In this document: positions 1 to 8,997 of the stretch, piece after piece
Layout of the letters: every line of letters begins with the position of its first letter
Position numbering within the stretch: position 1 is the first letter of the stretch
Origin: WHSO01 sp050485485
GTDB lineage: Bacteria > Pseudomonadota > Alphaproteobacteria > SMXQ01
Length of the DNA: 64,000 nt
Reading direction: 5' to 3'
NCBI GenBank assembly: GCA_050485485.1
Contig: JBJHBM010000002.1
Location: forward strand, 102,324 to 166,323
Made by a program: the position numbers and the translations under genes
The notes under the pieces: model-generated
Database searches by the model: none
What the model was told of the DNA's origin: nothing
What the model saw: the letters and a program-made list of their open reading frames with translations, nothing else

Positions 1-168
1 GATCCTGGGCAGTTGTGCGCGCAGCTCCGACGGCACCTCGTCCCACAGCGAGACCGGCTCGTCCACGTGCGAATCGGCCGATACCAGCAGGCTCGGAATT
101 CCGCCCGCCTTCTCCTTGAACCCCTGGTCTATGGTGCGCGCCGAAAGCTCTTCCGTCTTCGTGGCCAT
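1..168 (-). CDS. amidohydrolase family protein, N-terminal fragment
   Basis: Partial gene on the minus strand. The ATG is at 168 and the frame stays open to the left edge, giving 56 residues. It is preceded by a good ribosome binding site (AAGGGAGG about 6 bases upstream). The residues SADSHVDEP followed by LWDEVP resemble the start of amidohydrolase_2 (TIM-barrel metal-dependent hydrolase) proteins, in which the D-S-H turn supplies early metal ligands. The catalytic part lies outside the window, so the substrate cannot be guessed. It is divergent from the hydantoinase-A gene at 414 and may share its promoter region. Confidence 0.72.
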   Translation of the reverse strand, partial: MATKTEELSARTIDQGFKEKAGGIPSLLVSADSHVDEPVSLWDEVPSELRAQLPRI

Positions 169-413
169 CCGGGCCTCCCTTGCTCGATCGTTTTCCCGGC
201 TTTGCCGCCGTTTGCGAATCCATAGCCCGGGGACGGGGTGACAGAAAGGCAAAAAAACGGGGCGGCCCTGCGTCCCGTTCCCGGGGGATCGCGCCCGTGG
301 CGCAAGGCGGGCGCGAAAAAATGGTCTTGTCCGGGTGCACGGCCACAACATAATGCCCCGCGGGCGCAAGGGCCCGTGAACCCCAGGCCGCCCCCGGGCG
401 AAGGAAGCGCGCG

Positions 414-2459
414 ATGCCGTACGTCGTAGCCGTCGATATCGGCGGCACGTTCACCGATCTGGTCGCCTACGACCACGACGCGGGCCGGGTGGTCTATGCC
501 AAGAGCCCGACCACCTACGACAACTTCGTCCGGGGCATCCTCGAGTGCTTCGAGAAGGCGAAGGTCCGGCCCGACCAGGCAAGCTTTCTCAGCCACGGCA
601 CCACCCTGGTCATCAACGCCTACATCCAGCGCAAGGGCGCGCGGGCGGCGCTCGTCACGACGGAGGGCTTCCGCGACGTGCTCGAGATCGCGCGCGCCAA
701 CCGGCCCGACCCGTTCGACCTCTACTACCAGCGCGACGAGCCGCTGATCCCGCGCGAGCGCCGGTTCGAGGTGCCGGAGCGGATCGACAGCCGGGGCAAC
801 GTCGTCACGCCGCTCGACCTCGGCGCGCTGGACGCGCTCGCGGAAAGGCTTAAGGCCGAAGACGTGGACGCCGTCGCGGTCTTCTTCATGAACTCCTACG
901 TCAATCCGGCGCACGAGGAGCAGGCCGCGGAGAGGCTGAAGCGGTTGCTGCCCGGCGTCTACGTCACCTACAGCACGGAGCTGACGCGCGAATGGTACGA
1001 GTACGAGCGCACCTCCACCGTCGCGGCCAACGCCTATGTGGGGCCGCAGGTGAGCGCCTACGTGCGGCGGCTGGAGAGCGACCTCGATGCGCGCGGCTTC
1101 ACCGGCTCGCTGTTCATGATGGGCTCCAACGGCGGCCTGCTCTCGGTGGAGCGCACCTGTCGCCAACCCGTCGGCCTCGTCGAATCGGGGCCCATCGGCG
1201 GCTGCATCGGGGCGGGAGCCTACGGCGAGGCGCTCGGGTTCAAGAACGTCATCGCCTTCGACATGGGCGGCACCACCGCGAAATGCGCGCTGGTCGAGAA
1301 CGGCCGCTTCTCCGTCGATTCGGTCTATTACGCCAACGGCTACGTCAAGGGCTTCCCGATCAAGTCCCCGGTCATCGACATCGTCGAGGTGGGCTCCGGG
1401 GGCGGCTCCATCGCGTGGCTCGATTCCCAGAACCGGCTGCACGTCGGTCCCCGCAGCGCGGGCTCGACGCCGGGGCCCGTGTGCTACGGCCGGGGTGGGA
1501 CGGAGCCCACGGTCACGGACGCGAACCTGGTGCTGGGGCGGCTCAATCCGGCCCGCTTCCTGGGGGGCGAGCTCGCGCTCGACACCGAGGGCGCGGAGCG
1601 CGCGATCCGCGAGATCGCGACGCCGCTCGGCTATGGCGGGCCGGACGGGGCGACGCGCATGGCGGACGGCATCCTCGCGATCGCGACCGTGATCATGGCT
1701 GGCGCGATCCGCCAGGTTTCCGTCCAGCACGGGCTCGATCCCCGCGACTTCGTGCTGTTCAGCTACGGCGGCGGCGGGCCGCTGCACGCGGCGGCACTGG
1801 CCCGCGAGCTTTCGATCCCGACGGTCGTGATCCCGCCGGCGCCGGGCAACTTCTCTGCCATCGGCATGCTGCTGGCGGACGCGCGCCTCGACCTCGCCGA
1901 GACCTTCACCGGCCCGCTCGCGGCGCAGACCGTGACGGAGGCCGAGGCCGGCTTCGCCGCCATGGAGCGCGAGGCCGCGGCGGCGCTCGCGGAGGAGTTC
2001 GGTGCCGAGGACGTGTTCTTCGAGCGCCACGCGGAGATGCGCTACATCGGCCAGCGCCACAACATCAAGGTGCCGGTGAGCGGCCTCGCATCCGTGGCCG
2101 AGGTGCGCGCCGCCTTCGAGCGCGACTACAAGCGCCGCTACGGCCATGCCGACGCCAAGGCCGGTGCGGAGTTCCAGGCGCTCCATCTCTCGGCCTTCGC
2201 ACGGCTGCGCCGTCCGAATCTCGCCAGGTTGCCCGAGGTCGCGCCCGTCGGCGCCGGGGAGACGACCCGCGAGGTGTGGTTCGGCGGCCTCGGCCGGCGC
2301 GTGACGGCCCGGGTGTTCGACCGTTACGCGCTGCCCGTGGGCTTCGCCGCCGAGGGGCCGGCCGTGCTGGAGGAGTACGGCTCGACCACCGTCGTCGGCC
2401 CGGGGGACGCCTTCGAGATCGGCCCCCTCAAGGAAATCCGGATTAGGTGCGGGACGTAA
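414..2459 (+). CDS. hydantoinase/oxoprolinase family protein, HyuA type
   Basis: 681 residues, full length for the HyuA family (N-methylhydantoinase/acetophenone carboxylase A subunit). The N-terminus reads VDIGGTFTDL, the phosphate-binding turn of the ASKHA fold. A second signature, AFDMGGTTAKCAL, lies near residue 283, and a glycine-rich FSYGGGGPLHA segment near residue 450. These enzymes use ATP to open cyclic amides or to activate ketones, normally with a HyuB partner. No hyuB follows; the next gene encodes an outer-membrane protein. The start has GAAGGAAG upstream. Family assignment is secure; the substrate is not. Its place next to urea and guanidine genes would suit a nitrogenous ring substrate, but that is inference. 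Confidence 0.9.
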   Translation: MPYVVAVDIGGTFTDLVAYDHDAGRVVYAKSPTTYDNFVRGILECFEKAKVRPDQASFLSHGTTLVINAYIQRKGARAALVTTEGFRDVLEIARANRPDPFDLYYQRDEPLIPRERRFEVPERIDSRGNVVTPLDLGALDALAERLKAEDVDAVAVFFMNSYVNPAHEEQAAERLKRLLPGVYVTYSTELTREWYEYERTSTVAANAYVGPQVSAYVRRLESDLDARGFTGSLFMMGSNGGLLSVERTCRQPVGLVESGPIGGCIGAGAYGEALGFKNVIAFDMGGTTAKCALVENGRFSVDSVYYANGYVKGFPIKSPVIDIVEVGSGGGSIAWLDSQNRLHVGPRSAGSTPGPVCYGRGGTEPTVTDANLVLGRLNPARFLGGELALDTEGAERAIREIATPLGYGGPDGATRMADGILAIATVIMAGAIRQVSVQHGLDPRDFVLFSYGGGGPLHAAALARELSIPTVVIPPAPGNFSAIGMLLADARLDLAETFTGPLAAQTVTEAEAGFAAMEREAAAALAEEFGAEDVFFERHAEMRYIGQRHNIKVPVSGLASVAEVRAAFERDYKRRYGHADAKAGAEFQALHLSAFARLRRPNLARLPEVAPVGAGETTREVWFGGLGRRVTARVFDRYALPVGFAAEGPAVLEEYGSTTVVGPGDAFEIGPLKEIRIRCGT

Positions 2460-2912
2460 CGCGCCGTCGCGGCCGCGCATCGATTTCCCTTCAGATACCC
2501 CCGTTTGCCGAATTTCTCGCCATACCGGCGCTGCCTCATTTCGTGGCTGTCGCCGGCGGGATGACGTTTCGATGAGCAGGCGGCGCACGGGACTGGCGGA
2601 CGAAGAAGACAGGCCCGTGCCCGCACGCGCCGCGTCGGGCACCGCGACGGCCTGGGCCCGTCGCGGGCGTGCGGATGACGGCGCGCACCGCCGGAACCGG
2701 CGCGTTTCCGGGACTTTCCGCGCGCCCGGTGCACCGCGCGAAGCCGGCACCTAGACCCTTTAGATCGCTGGGGAAAATCCGCTTTTCGCACTTCGGGGCG
2801 GTTGGCCCGGTGTTTGCACGTGTTACCGCGAAGTTTCAGGAGCCGTGTCGAGGCAATGGGTTCGAACTGCGGCGAATGGTCCTACATCGTCCGTCAAATC
2901 AAGGGGACAAAC
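2460..2912. other. 453-base non-coding gap upstream of the outer-membrane protein gene
   Basis: I find no convincing gene here. A 60-codon open frame at 2572-2754 is Arg/Ala-rich, lacks a ribosome binding site and looks like GC-driven noise. The only clear signal is the sigma-54-spaced promoter candidate at 2803-2818, which leaves a leader of roughly 80 bases before the ATG at 2913. The rest shows no repeat or hairpin that I can support. Confidence 0.5.
2803..2818 (+). promoter_or_regulatory. candidate sigma-54 promoter for the outer-membrane protein gene
   Basis: TGGC at 2803-2806 and TTGCA at 2814-2818 have the strict GG-N10-GC spacing of RpoN promoters (-24 GG at 2804-2805, -12 GC at 2816-2817). 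Transcription would begin near 2829, about 84 bases before the start codon. The -24 element reads TGGCCC rather than TGGCAC. No convincing NtrC enhancer pair was found upstream, so the activator is unknown. Confidence 0.55.
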
Positions 2913-3734
2913 ATGCAGAATGTCTTGAATGCCACCAAGCGAGGCGTGGCCGCTTTCAGTGCGGGCGCCATCATGCTCGCGGGCACCGCGACCATGGCCG
3001 CGGAGAAGGTCTCGGCCGATTTCAGCGTCAGCTACAACTCGCACTTCATTTCCTATGGCTCCGACGTGTGGAGCGGGGGCAGCGACTTCTTCGGCCGCGA
3101 ATCCACCACCTTCGTCGACGGTGCCGTCACGTTCCAGGTGACGGACGCCTTCAGCATCAACCTCGGCGCCTGGGCCGACGTCAACAACAACGCCAGCAGC
3201 AGAATCGGCGGCAACCTGCAGGAGATCGATGTCTGGATCGGCGCCAGCTACATGATCGACAAGGTGACCCTCGGCGCCACCTACCAGAACTGGTTCTATA
3301 GCGGCGACGTCGAGGAGATCGTGGACCTCAGCATCGGCTTCGACGATTCGGGCCTTTACGGCGGCGATTTCGCGCTCAATCCGGAGTTGCTGTGGCACAT
3401 CCGCACCTCCGGCAACGGCACCCAGGCGACCGGCTCCGTGCTGGTGTTGAGCGTCGGGCCCGAGTTTCCGCTGAGCGAGGCGCTCACGCTCACCATCCCG
3501 GCCGGCGTCGGCTTCCTCATGGACAAGGACTACCACGGCGGTACCAAGAGCGGCTACGCCTACTCCTACGTCGGCGCGTCGCTGGACTATCCGCTCAGCT
3601 TCATCTCGCCCGATTTCGGCGCCTGGGCGCTCAACGCCACCCTGCTGGCCTACTTCACCGACGACAAGGCGATCCCGAACAACCCGAAGGAGAACTTCGT
3701 GACCGGCTCGGTGGGCCTGTCGCTCTCATTCTGA
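2913..3734 (+). CDS. outer-membrane beta-barrel protein (porin-like)
   Basis: 273 residues from the ATG at 2913, chosen because AAGGGGAC lies just upstream and a typical signal peptide follows (basic MQNVLNATKRG, hydrophobic stretch, TMAAEK cleavage zone near residue 28). The mature part alternates polar and hydrophobic residues as in barrel strands and ends in SVGLSLSF, a terminal Phe typical of BAM-inserted outer-membrane proteins. It is related in style to small uncharacterised barrels of the Gcw_chp/TorF kind. It is monocistronic, between a sigma-54-like promoter and a strong terminator, and next to the urea uptake operon. A channel for small nitrogen compounds is a plausible but unproven role. 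Confidence 0.75.
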   Translation: MQNVLNATKRGVAAFSAGAIMLAGTATMAAEKVSADFSVSYNSHFISYGSDVWSGGSDFFGRESTTFVDGAVTFQVTDAFSINLGAWADVNNNASSRIGGNLQEIDVWIGASYMIDKVTLGATYQNWFYSGDVEEIVDLSIGFDDSGLYGGDFALNPELLWHIRTSGNGTQATGSVLVLSVGPEFPLSEALTLTIPAGVGFLMDKDYHGGTKSGYAYSYVGASLDYPLSFISPDFGAWALNATLLAYFTDDKAIPNNPKENFVTGSVGLSLSF

Positions 3735-3778
3735 CGTCCCGGCGCGGAGGGCGGGTGTCGCCCTCCGCGATGCAACGG

Positions 3779-3819
3779 AAAGCCGCCTTTCCGGTCTCCG
3801 GGGAGGCGGCTTTCTCTTT
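3779..3819 (+). terminator. rho-independent terminator after the outer-membrane protein gene
   Basis: A perfect 10-bp stem pairs AAAGCCGCCT (3779-3788) with AGGCGGCTTT (3804-3813). A smaller CCGG/CCGG stem can form in the loop (3791-3794 with 3798-3801). The stem runs into TTTCTCTTT. It separates the outer-membrane protein gene from the urt-ure operon. Confidence 0.88.
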
Positions 3820-4011
3820 GTCCGCCGCGCCTTCCGGCTCCGTCCGGAAATCGGTCGCTTCAAGCCATAATGCCTATAATTTATCCTATCTGTGGCCGTT
3901 GCCTAAAATATAAACATATCTTGCCGAGCCTCCAGTCGGTCCTGCGCCCGGCACCGCGGCTGTTTTCCGACTCTTCCGCGCTTTCCGCGTCGTGCGGCAC
4001 CGCTCCCGGGC

Positions 4012-4027
4012 TGGCCTGCTTCTTGCT
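4012..4027 (+). promoter_or_regulatory. candidate sigma-54 promoter of the urt-ure operon
   Basis: TGGC (4012-4015) and TTGCT (4023-4027) show exact GG-N10-GC spacing. Initiation near 4038 would leave a leader of about 44 bases before urtA. The -24 box is TGGCCTG rather than TGGCACG, so this is a weaker match than the one at 19341-19357. Nitrogen control of urt genes through NtrC and RpoN is well known in Proteobacteria, which supports the call. Confidence 0.5.
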
Positions 4028-4081
4028 GTGACACCCGTGGGCACCCCGTGCCCCACAGTCAAACGTGGAGGGTCACAAGAC

Positions 4082-5377
4082 ATGAGAACCGGCATTCGTG
4101 CGTCCCTGGTTGCGGGCGCATTCGCGGCGGCGCTGGCGGCGGGGGCCGCGGCGCAGGCGCAAGACACCATCAAGGTCGGAATCCTGCATTCGCTTTCCGG
4201 CACCATGGCCATCAGCGAGACCACGCTGAAGGACGTGATGCTGATGCTGATCGAGGAGCAGAACAAGAAAGGCGGCCTGCTCGGCAAGAAGCTGGAGCCG
4301 GTGGTCACCGATCCCGCTTCCAACTGGCCGCTGTTCGCCGAGAAGGCGCGCGAGCTGATCACCCAGAACAAGGTCGCCGTGACCTTCGGCTGCTGGACCT
4401 CGGTGTCCCGCAAGTCGGTGCTGCCGGTGTTCGAGGAGCTCAACAGCATCCTGTTCTACCCGGTGCAGTATGAGGGCGAGGAAAGCTCGCGCAACATCTT
4501 CTACACCGGCGCCGCGCCCAACCAGCAGGCGATCCCGGCGGTGGACTACCTGATGAGCGAGGAAGGCGGCTCAGTGAAGCGCTGGGTCCTGGCGGGCACC
4601 GACTACGTCTATCCGCGCACCACCAACCGCATCCTCGAGGCCTACCTCAAGTCCAAGGGCGTGGCCGACGCGGACATCATGATCAACTACACCCCGTTCG
4701 GGCATTCCGACTGGCAGACCATCGTCGCCGGCATCAAGAAGTTCGGCTCGGCAGGAAAGAAGACGGCGGTCGTCTCCACCATCAACGGCGACGCCAACGT
4801 GCCGTTCTACAGGGAACTCGCGGCCCAGGGCGTCAAGGCCACCGACATTCCCGTGGTCGCGTTCTCGGTGGGTGAGGAGGAGCTTGCCGGCATCGACACC
4901 GGCCCGCTGGTGGGGCACCTCGCCGCGTGGAACTACTTCCAGAGCGTGGACACGCCGGAGAACAAGGCCTTCATCGAAACCTGGAAGGCCTTCATCAAGG
5001 ATCCGAAGCGCGTCACCAACGACCCGATGGAAGCCCATTACATCGGCTTCAACATGTGGGTGAAGGCGGTCGAGAAGGCGGGCACCACCGATCCTGACGC
5101 GGTCATCGACGCCATGATCGGCGTGACCGTTCCCAACCTCACCGGCGGCTATTCGGCGATGATGCCGAACCACCACATCACCAAGCCGGTGCTGATCGGC
5201 GAGATTCAGGCCGATGGCCAGTTCTCGACCGTGTGGCAGACCCAGGGCGAGATCGTCGCCGAGGAGTGGTCGCCCCATCTGCCGGGATCGCGCGACCTGA
5301 TCTCGGATTGGCGCAAGCCGCTCTCGTGCGGAAACTTCAACGTCAAGACCGGGAAGTGCTCCGGCCAGGCGATGTAG
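4082..5377 (+). CDS. urtA: urea ABC transporter, substrate-binding protein UrtA
   Basis: 431 residues from the ATG at 4082 (GGAGG 10 bases upstream). A signal peptide ends near residue 26 at AQAQD. The mature protein follows the UrtA pattern closely: TIKVGILHSLSGTMAISE at its N-terminus, FGCWTSVSRKSVLPVFEE, LFYPVQYEGEE, then GTDYVYPRTTN. It belongs to the type 1 branched-chain-amino-acid-like binding fold and delivers urea in the periplasm to the UrtBC channel. First gene of urtABCDE-ureDABCEFG. A stem-loop follows it, which may raise its mRNA above that of the membrane genes. Confidence 0.97.
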   Translation: MRTGIRASLVAGAFAAALAAGAAAQAQDTIKVGILHSLSGTMAISETTLKDVMLMLIEEQNKKGGLLGKKLEPVVTDPASNWPLFAEKARELITQNKVAVTFGCWTSVSRKSVLPVFEELNSILFYPVQYEGEESSRNIFYTGAAPNQQAIPAVDYLMSEEGGSVKRWVLAGTDYVYPRTTNRILEAYLKSKGVADADIMINYTPFGHSDWQTIVAGIKKFGSAGKKTAVVSTINGDANVPFYRELAAQGVKATDIPVVAFSVGEEELAGIDTGPLVGHLAAWNYFQSVDTPENKAFIETWKAFIKDPKRVTNDPMEAHYIGFNMWVKAVEKAGTTDPDAVIDAMIGVTVPNLTGGYSAMMPNHHITKPVLIGEIQADGQFSTVWQTQGEIVAEEWSPHLPGSRDLISDWRKPLSCGNFNVKTGKCSGQAM

Positions 5378-5418
5378 CGTTCGGATCGGCCGTACCACCC
5401 GGACCGGAGGGGAGAGGA

Positions 5419-5441
5419 CAGGGGCGCAGGAAGCGCCCCTG
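5419..5441 (+). repeat. intra-operon stem-loop between urtA and urtB
   Basis: A perfect 9-bp inverted repeat, CAGGGGCGC (5419-5427) and GCGCCCCTG (5433-5441), with a 5-base loop and no T tract. Such hairpins after binding-protein genes often protect the upstream message from 3' exonucleases and so set stoichiometry. The function here is inferred from position. Confidence 0.6.
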
Positions 5442-5480
5442 CCGCTCCGGCCCAGACGACGACCGCCTGAGGGGCCGCGC

Positions 5481-7088
5481 ATGTTCCGACGTATCGCTTT
5501 TCTGTTCGCGTTCCTGTTCCTGATCGTGCAGTCGCCGGCGGCAGCCCAGGGCGTGCAGGACGTGGGCGCCATTCTCAAGGGCTTCGCCGCCGACAATTTC
5601 GCCGCGACCGATGCCGCGGTGACGGCGCTCGCCGCCAGCGGCGCGCCCCAGGCGGCCGACGTCATCGCGGCCGTCCAGGAAGGCCGTCTCCTGTTCCATC
5701 CCCAGACCCGGGCCGTGGTGCTCAAGGGCGCCGGCAACGTCCTGCTCGACCCCGCCACCATGGAGCCGCTCGCGGGCGAGGCCTCGTTCGGCCTGCGCCC
5801 GGTGCGGCTCAACAACCGGGTGCGCGGCGCGATCACGGCGGCGCTCGGGTCGCTGCGGCTGGAAAGCCCCGACCCGGCGCAGCGCCGCGCCGCCGCCGCC
5901 GCCGTGTTCCGGTCGCGCGACGCGGCCACGCTGCCCTCGCTCGAGCGCGCCATCGCCAAGGAGACCGACGGTCGCATCCGCGCGCTCCTGCTCCAGGCCC
6001 AGGCCGCGATCCTGCTCGCCGCGCCCGACGTGCCGGAGGCCGGCCGCATGGCGGCGGTCGAGCGTATCGCCGCGCGCGGCGACCGCGAGGCGCTCGTGCT
6101 GCTGCGCGGGGTGCCCGCCGACGCGCCTCCGGCGGTCGCCGCCGCGGCGGCCGCGGCCATCACGGCGATCGAGCGCAACCTCGCCATGTGGGCCGCGGCC
6201 CAGAACCTGTGGCACGGCATATCGCTCGGCTCGATCCTGCTGCTCGCCGCCATCGGCCTCGCCATCACCTTCGGCCAGATGGGCGTCATCAACATGGCTC
6301 ACGGCGAGATGGTGATGCTCGGCGCCTACACCACCTTCGTGGTGCAGTCGTGGCTAGCGGCGTCCTATCCGGGGCTGCTCCATCTCTCGCTCGCGATCTC
6401 GGTGCCGGCGGCGTTTCTGGTCGCAGGCGCGGCCGGCGTCGCGATCGAGCGCGGCGTGATCCGCTTCCTCTACGGCCGCCCGCTCGAGACGCTGCTCGCG
6501 ACCTGGGGCATCTCGCTCGTTCTTCAGCAGGCGGTGCGCACTGCCTTCGGCCCCACCAACAAGGAGGTGGTGGCGCCCGAATGGATGTCGGGGGCGTTCC
6601 AGGTCGGCCAGCTTACCCTCACCTGGGGCCGCTTCTGGATCGTGATCTTCGCCCTCGTGGTGTTCGCGCTGCTGCTGGCGGCGATCAAGTTCACGCGCTT
6701 CGGGCTGGAGATGCGCGCCGTGACCCAGAACCGCGCCATGGCCTCCGCCATGGGCGTGCGTACCCACTGGGTGGACGCGCTGACCTTCGGCCTCGGCTCG
6801 GGCATCGCGGGCATCGCCGGGGTCGCGCTCACCCAGATCGACAACGTCTCGCCCAACCTCGGCCAGGGCTACCTGATCGACAGCTTCCTCGTGGTGGTGT
6901 TCGGCGGCGTCGGCAACCTGTGGGGCACGCTGGTGGGCGCGTTCTCGCTCGGGATCGCGAACAAGCTGCTGGAGCCCTACGCCGGCGCGGTGCTGGGCAA
7001 GATCGTGCTGCTGGTGCTGATCATCATGTTCATACAGAAGCGCCCGCGCGGCCTGTTCGCGCTCAAGGGCCGGGCGGTGGAATCGTGA
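5481..7088 (+). CDS. urtB: urea ABC transporter, permease UrtB
   Basis: 535 residues. As usual for UrtB, about 230 N-terminal residues (signal peptide to roughly residue 23, then an Ala-rich helical segment) precede a LivH-like permease domain starting near LWHGISLGSILLLAAIGLAI. Further marks are GQMGVINMAHGEMVMLGAY, the cytoplasmic loop MRAVTQNRAMASAMGV, and VFGGVGNLWGTLVGA. It forms the inner-membrane channel with UrtC. Its stop overlaps the GTG start of urtC by two bases, indicating translational coupling. Confidence 0.96.
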   Translation: MFRRIAFLFAFLFLIVQSPAAAQGVQDVGAILKGFAADNFAATDAAVTALAASGAPQAADVIAAVQEGRLLFHPQTRAVVLKGAGNVLLDPATMEPLAGEASFGLRPVRLNNRVRGAITAALGSLRLESPDPAQRRAAAAAVFRSRDAATLPSLERAIAKETDGRIRALLLQAQAAILLAAPDVPEAGRMAAVERIAARGDREALVLLRGVPADAPPAVAAAAAAAITAIERNLAMWAAAQNLWHGISLGSILLLAAIGLAITFGQMGVINMAHGEMVMLGAYTTFVVQSWLAASYPGLLHLSLAISVPAAFLVAGAAGVAIERGVIRFLYGRPLETLLATWGISLVLQQAVRTAFGPTNKEVVAPEWMSGAFQVGQLTLTWGRFWIVIFALVVFALLLAAIKFTRFGLEMRAVTQNRAMASAMGVRTHWVDALTFGLGSGIAGIAGVALTQIDNVSPNLGQGYLIDSFLVVVFGGVGNLWGTLVGAFSLGIANKLLEPYAGAVLGKIVLLVLIIMFIQKRPRGLFALKGRAVES

Positions 7089-8224
7089 TCGCCGCGCTCT
7101 ACCGCTCCGACCGCCTCGGCGCCATGCTGGTGATCCTGCTGGTGGGCGCCGCCGCGCTGGTGCCGATCCTGAGCCTCGCGGTGGACGGCGGCTCGCCGCT
7201 GCACCTGTCGAGCTACGCCGTTTCCCTGATGGGCAAATACCTGTGCTACGCGCTGCTCGCGCTGGCGGTGGACCTCGTGTGGGGCTACTGCGGAATCCTG
7301 TCGCTCGGGCACGGCGCGTTCTTCGCGCTGGGCGGCTACGCCATGGGCATGTACCTGATGCGCCAGATCGGCTCCCGCGGCGTCTACGGACACCCGGAAC
7401 TGCCCGACTTCATGGTGTTCCTCAACTGGTCCGAGCTGCCGTGGTACTGGTACGGCTTCGACCAGTTCTGGTTCGCGGCCCTGATGGTGGTCCTGGCGCC
7501 GGGCCTGCTTGCCTTCGTATTCGGCTGGTTCGCGTTCCGCTCGCGCGTCACGGGCGTCTATCTCTCGATCATCACCCAGGCGATGACCTTCGCGCTGATG
7601 CTCGCGTTCTTCCGCAACGACATGGGCTTGGGCGGCAACAATGGCCTCACCGACTTCAAGGACATCCTCGGCTTCAGCGTGCAGGCGCCCGGCACGCGCG
7701 CGGGGCTGTTCGCGGCCTCCGCGCTGGCGCTGGCGGGCGGCTACCTGCTGTGCCGCTACGTCACGCGCTCGCATTTCGGCAAGGTGCTGATCGCCGTGCG
7801 CGACGCGGAGGCGCGCGCCCGCTTCACCGGCTACCGGGTCGAGTTCTACAAGACCGTGGTGTTCGTGATCTCGGCCTGCCTCGCCGGCATCGCGGGCGCG
7901 CTCTACGTGCCCCAGGTCGGCATCATCAATCCCGGTGAGTTCTCGCCCGCCAACTCGATCGAGATCATCGTCTGGGTGGCGGTCGGCGGGCGCGGCACCC
8001 TCACCGGCGCGGTGCTGGGCGGCGTGCTGGTCAACTGGCTCAAGACCGTGTTCACGACCGGGGCGCTGGCGCCCTACTGGCTGTTCGCGCTGGGCGGGCT
8101 GTTCGTCGCGGTCACGCTGCTGCTGCCCCGGGGCATCGTCGGCACCGCCCTCGACCTGTGGGCGCGGATGGGCGCCTGGCGGCGGCGCGGGGCCGAGGCT
8201 CCGCGCCCGGCGCCGGCGGAATAG
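7085..8224 (+). CDS. urtC: urea ABC transporter, permease UrtC
   Basis: 379 residues from a GTG at 7085 that overlaps the urtB stop; no better ATG lies nearby. LivM-like membrane protein. YCGILSLGHGAFFALGGYAMGMYLM is the characteristic segment after the first helices, and VRDAEARARFTGYRV is the coupling loop to the ATPases. It ends in a Pro/Ala-rich cytoplasmic tail. It pairs with UrtB to carry urea across the inner membrane. Confidence 0.96.
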   Translation: MIAALYRSDRLGAMLVILLVGAAALVPILSLAVDGGSPLHLSSYAVSLMGKYLCYALLALAVDLVWGYCGILSLGHGAFFALGGYAMGMYLMRQIGSRGVYGHPELPDFMVFLNWSELPWYWYGFDQFWFAALMVVLAPGLLAFVFGWFAFRSRVTGVYLSIITQAMTFALMLAFFRNDMGLGGNNGLTDFKDILGFSVQAPGTRAGLFAASALALAGGYLLCRYVTRSHFGKVLIAVRDAEARARFTGYRVEFYKTVVFVISACLAGIAGALYVPQVGIINPGEFSPANSIEIIVWVAVGGRGTLTGAVLGGVLVNWLKTVFTTGALAPYWLFALGGLFVAVTLLLPRGIVGTALDLWARMGAWRRRGAEAPRPAPAE

Positions 8225-8234
8225 GGGGCGCGCC

Positions 8235-8996
<762 letters not shown>

Positions 8997-8997
8997 C

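Larger units (their letters stand above)
3735..4081. other. intergenic region between the outer-membrane protein gene and urtA
   Basis: 347 bases without a gene. It contains the terminator at 3779-3819, an AT-rich patch at 3868-3915 with a TATAAT at 3875-3880 but no good -35 box at the right distance, and a sigma-54-spaced element at 4012-4027. The AT-rich patch could bind an activator such as NtrC or IHF; I see no clear GCAC-N7-GTGC site. Confidence 0.5.

Noticed and set aside
129..2750. 873-codon open frame on the minus strand opposite HyuA
   Set aside because: Arg/Ala/Gly-rich translation without family motifs, opposite a clearly homologous gene; a GC-driven antisense frame.
2572..2754. 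60-codon frame before the outer-membrane protein gene
   Set aside because: No ribosome binding site, Arg-rich composition, overlapped by equally long frames in other phases.
3875..3880. Sigma-70 -10 box (TATAAT) before urtA
   Set aside because: No acceptable -35 element 16-18 bases upstream; kept only as an AT-rich patch.
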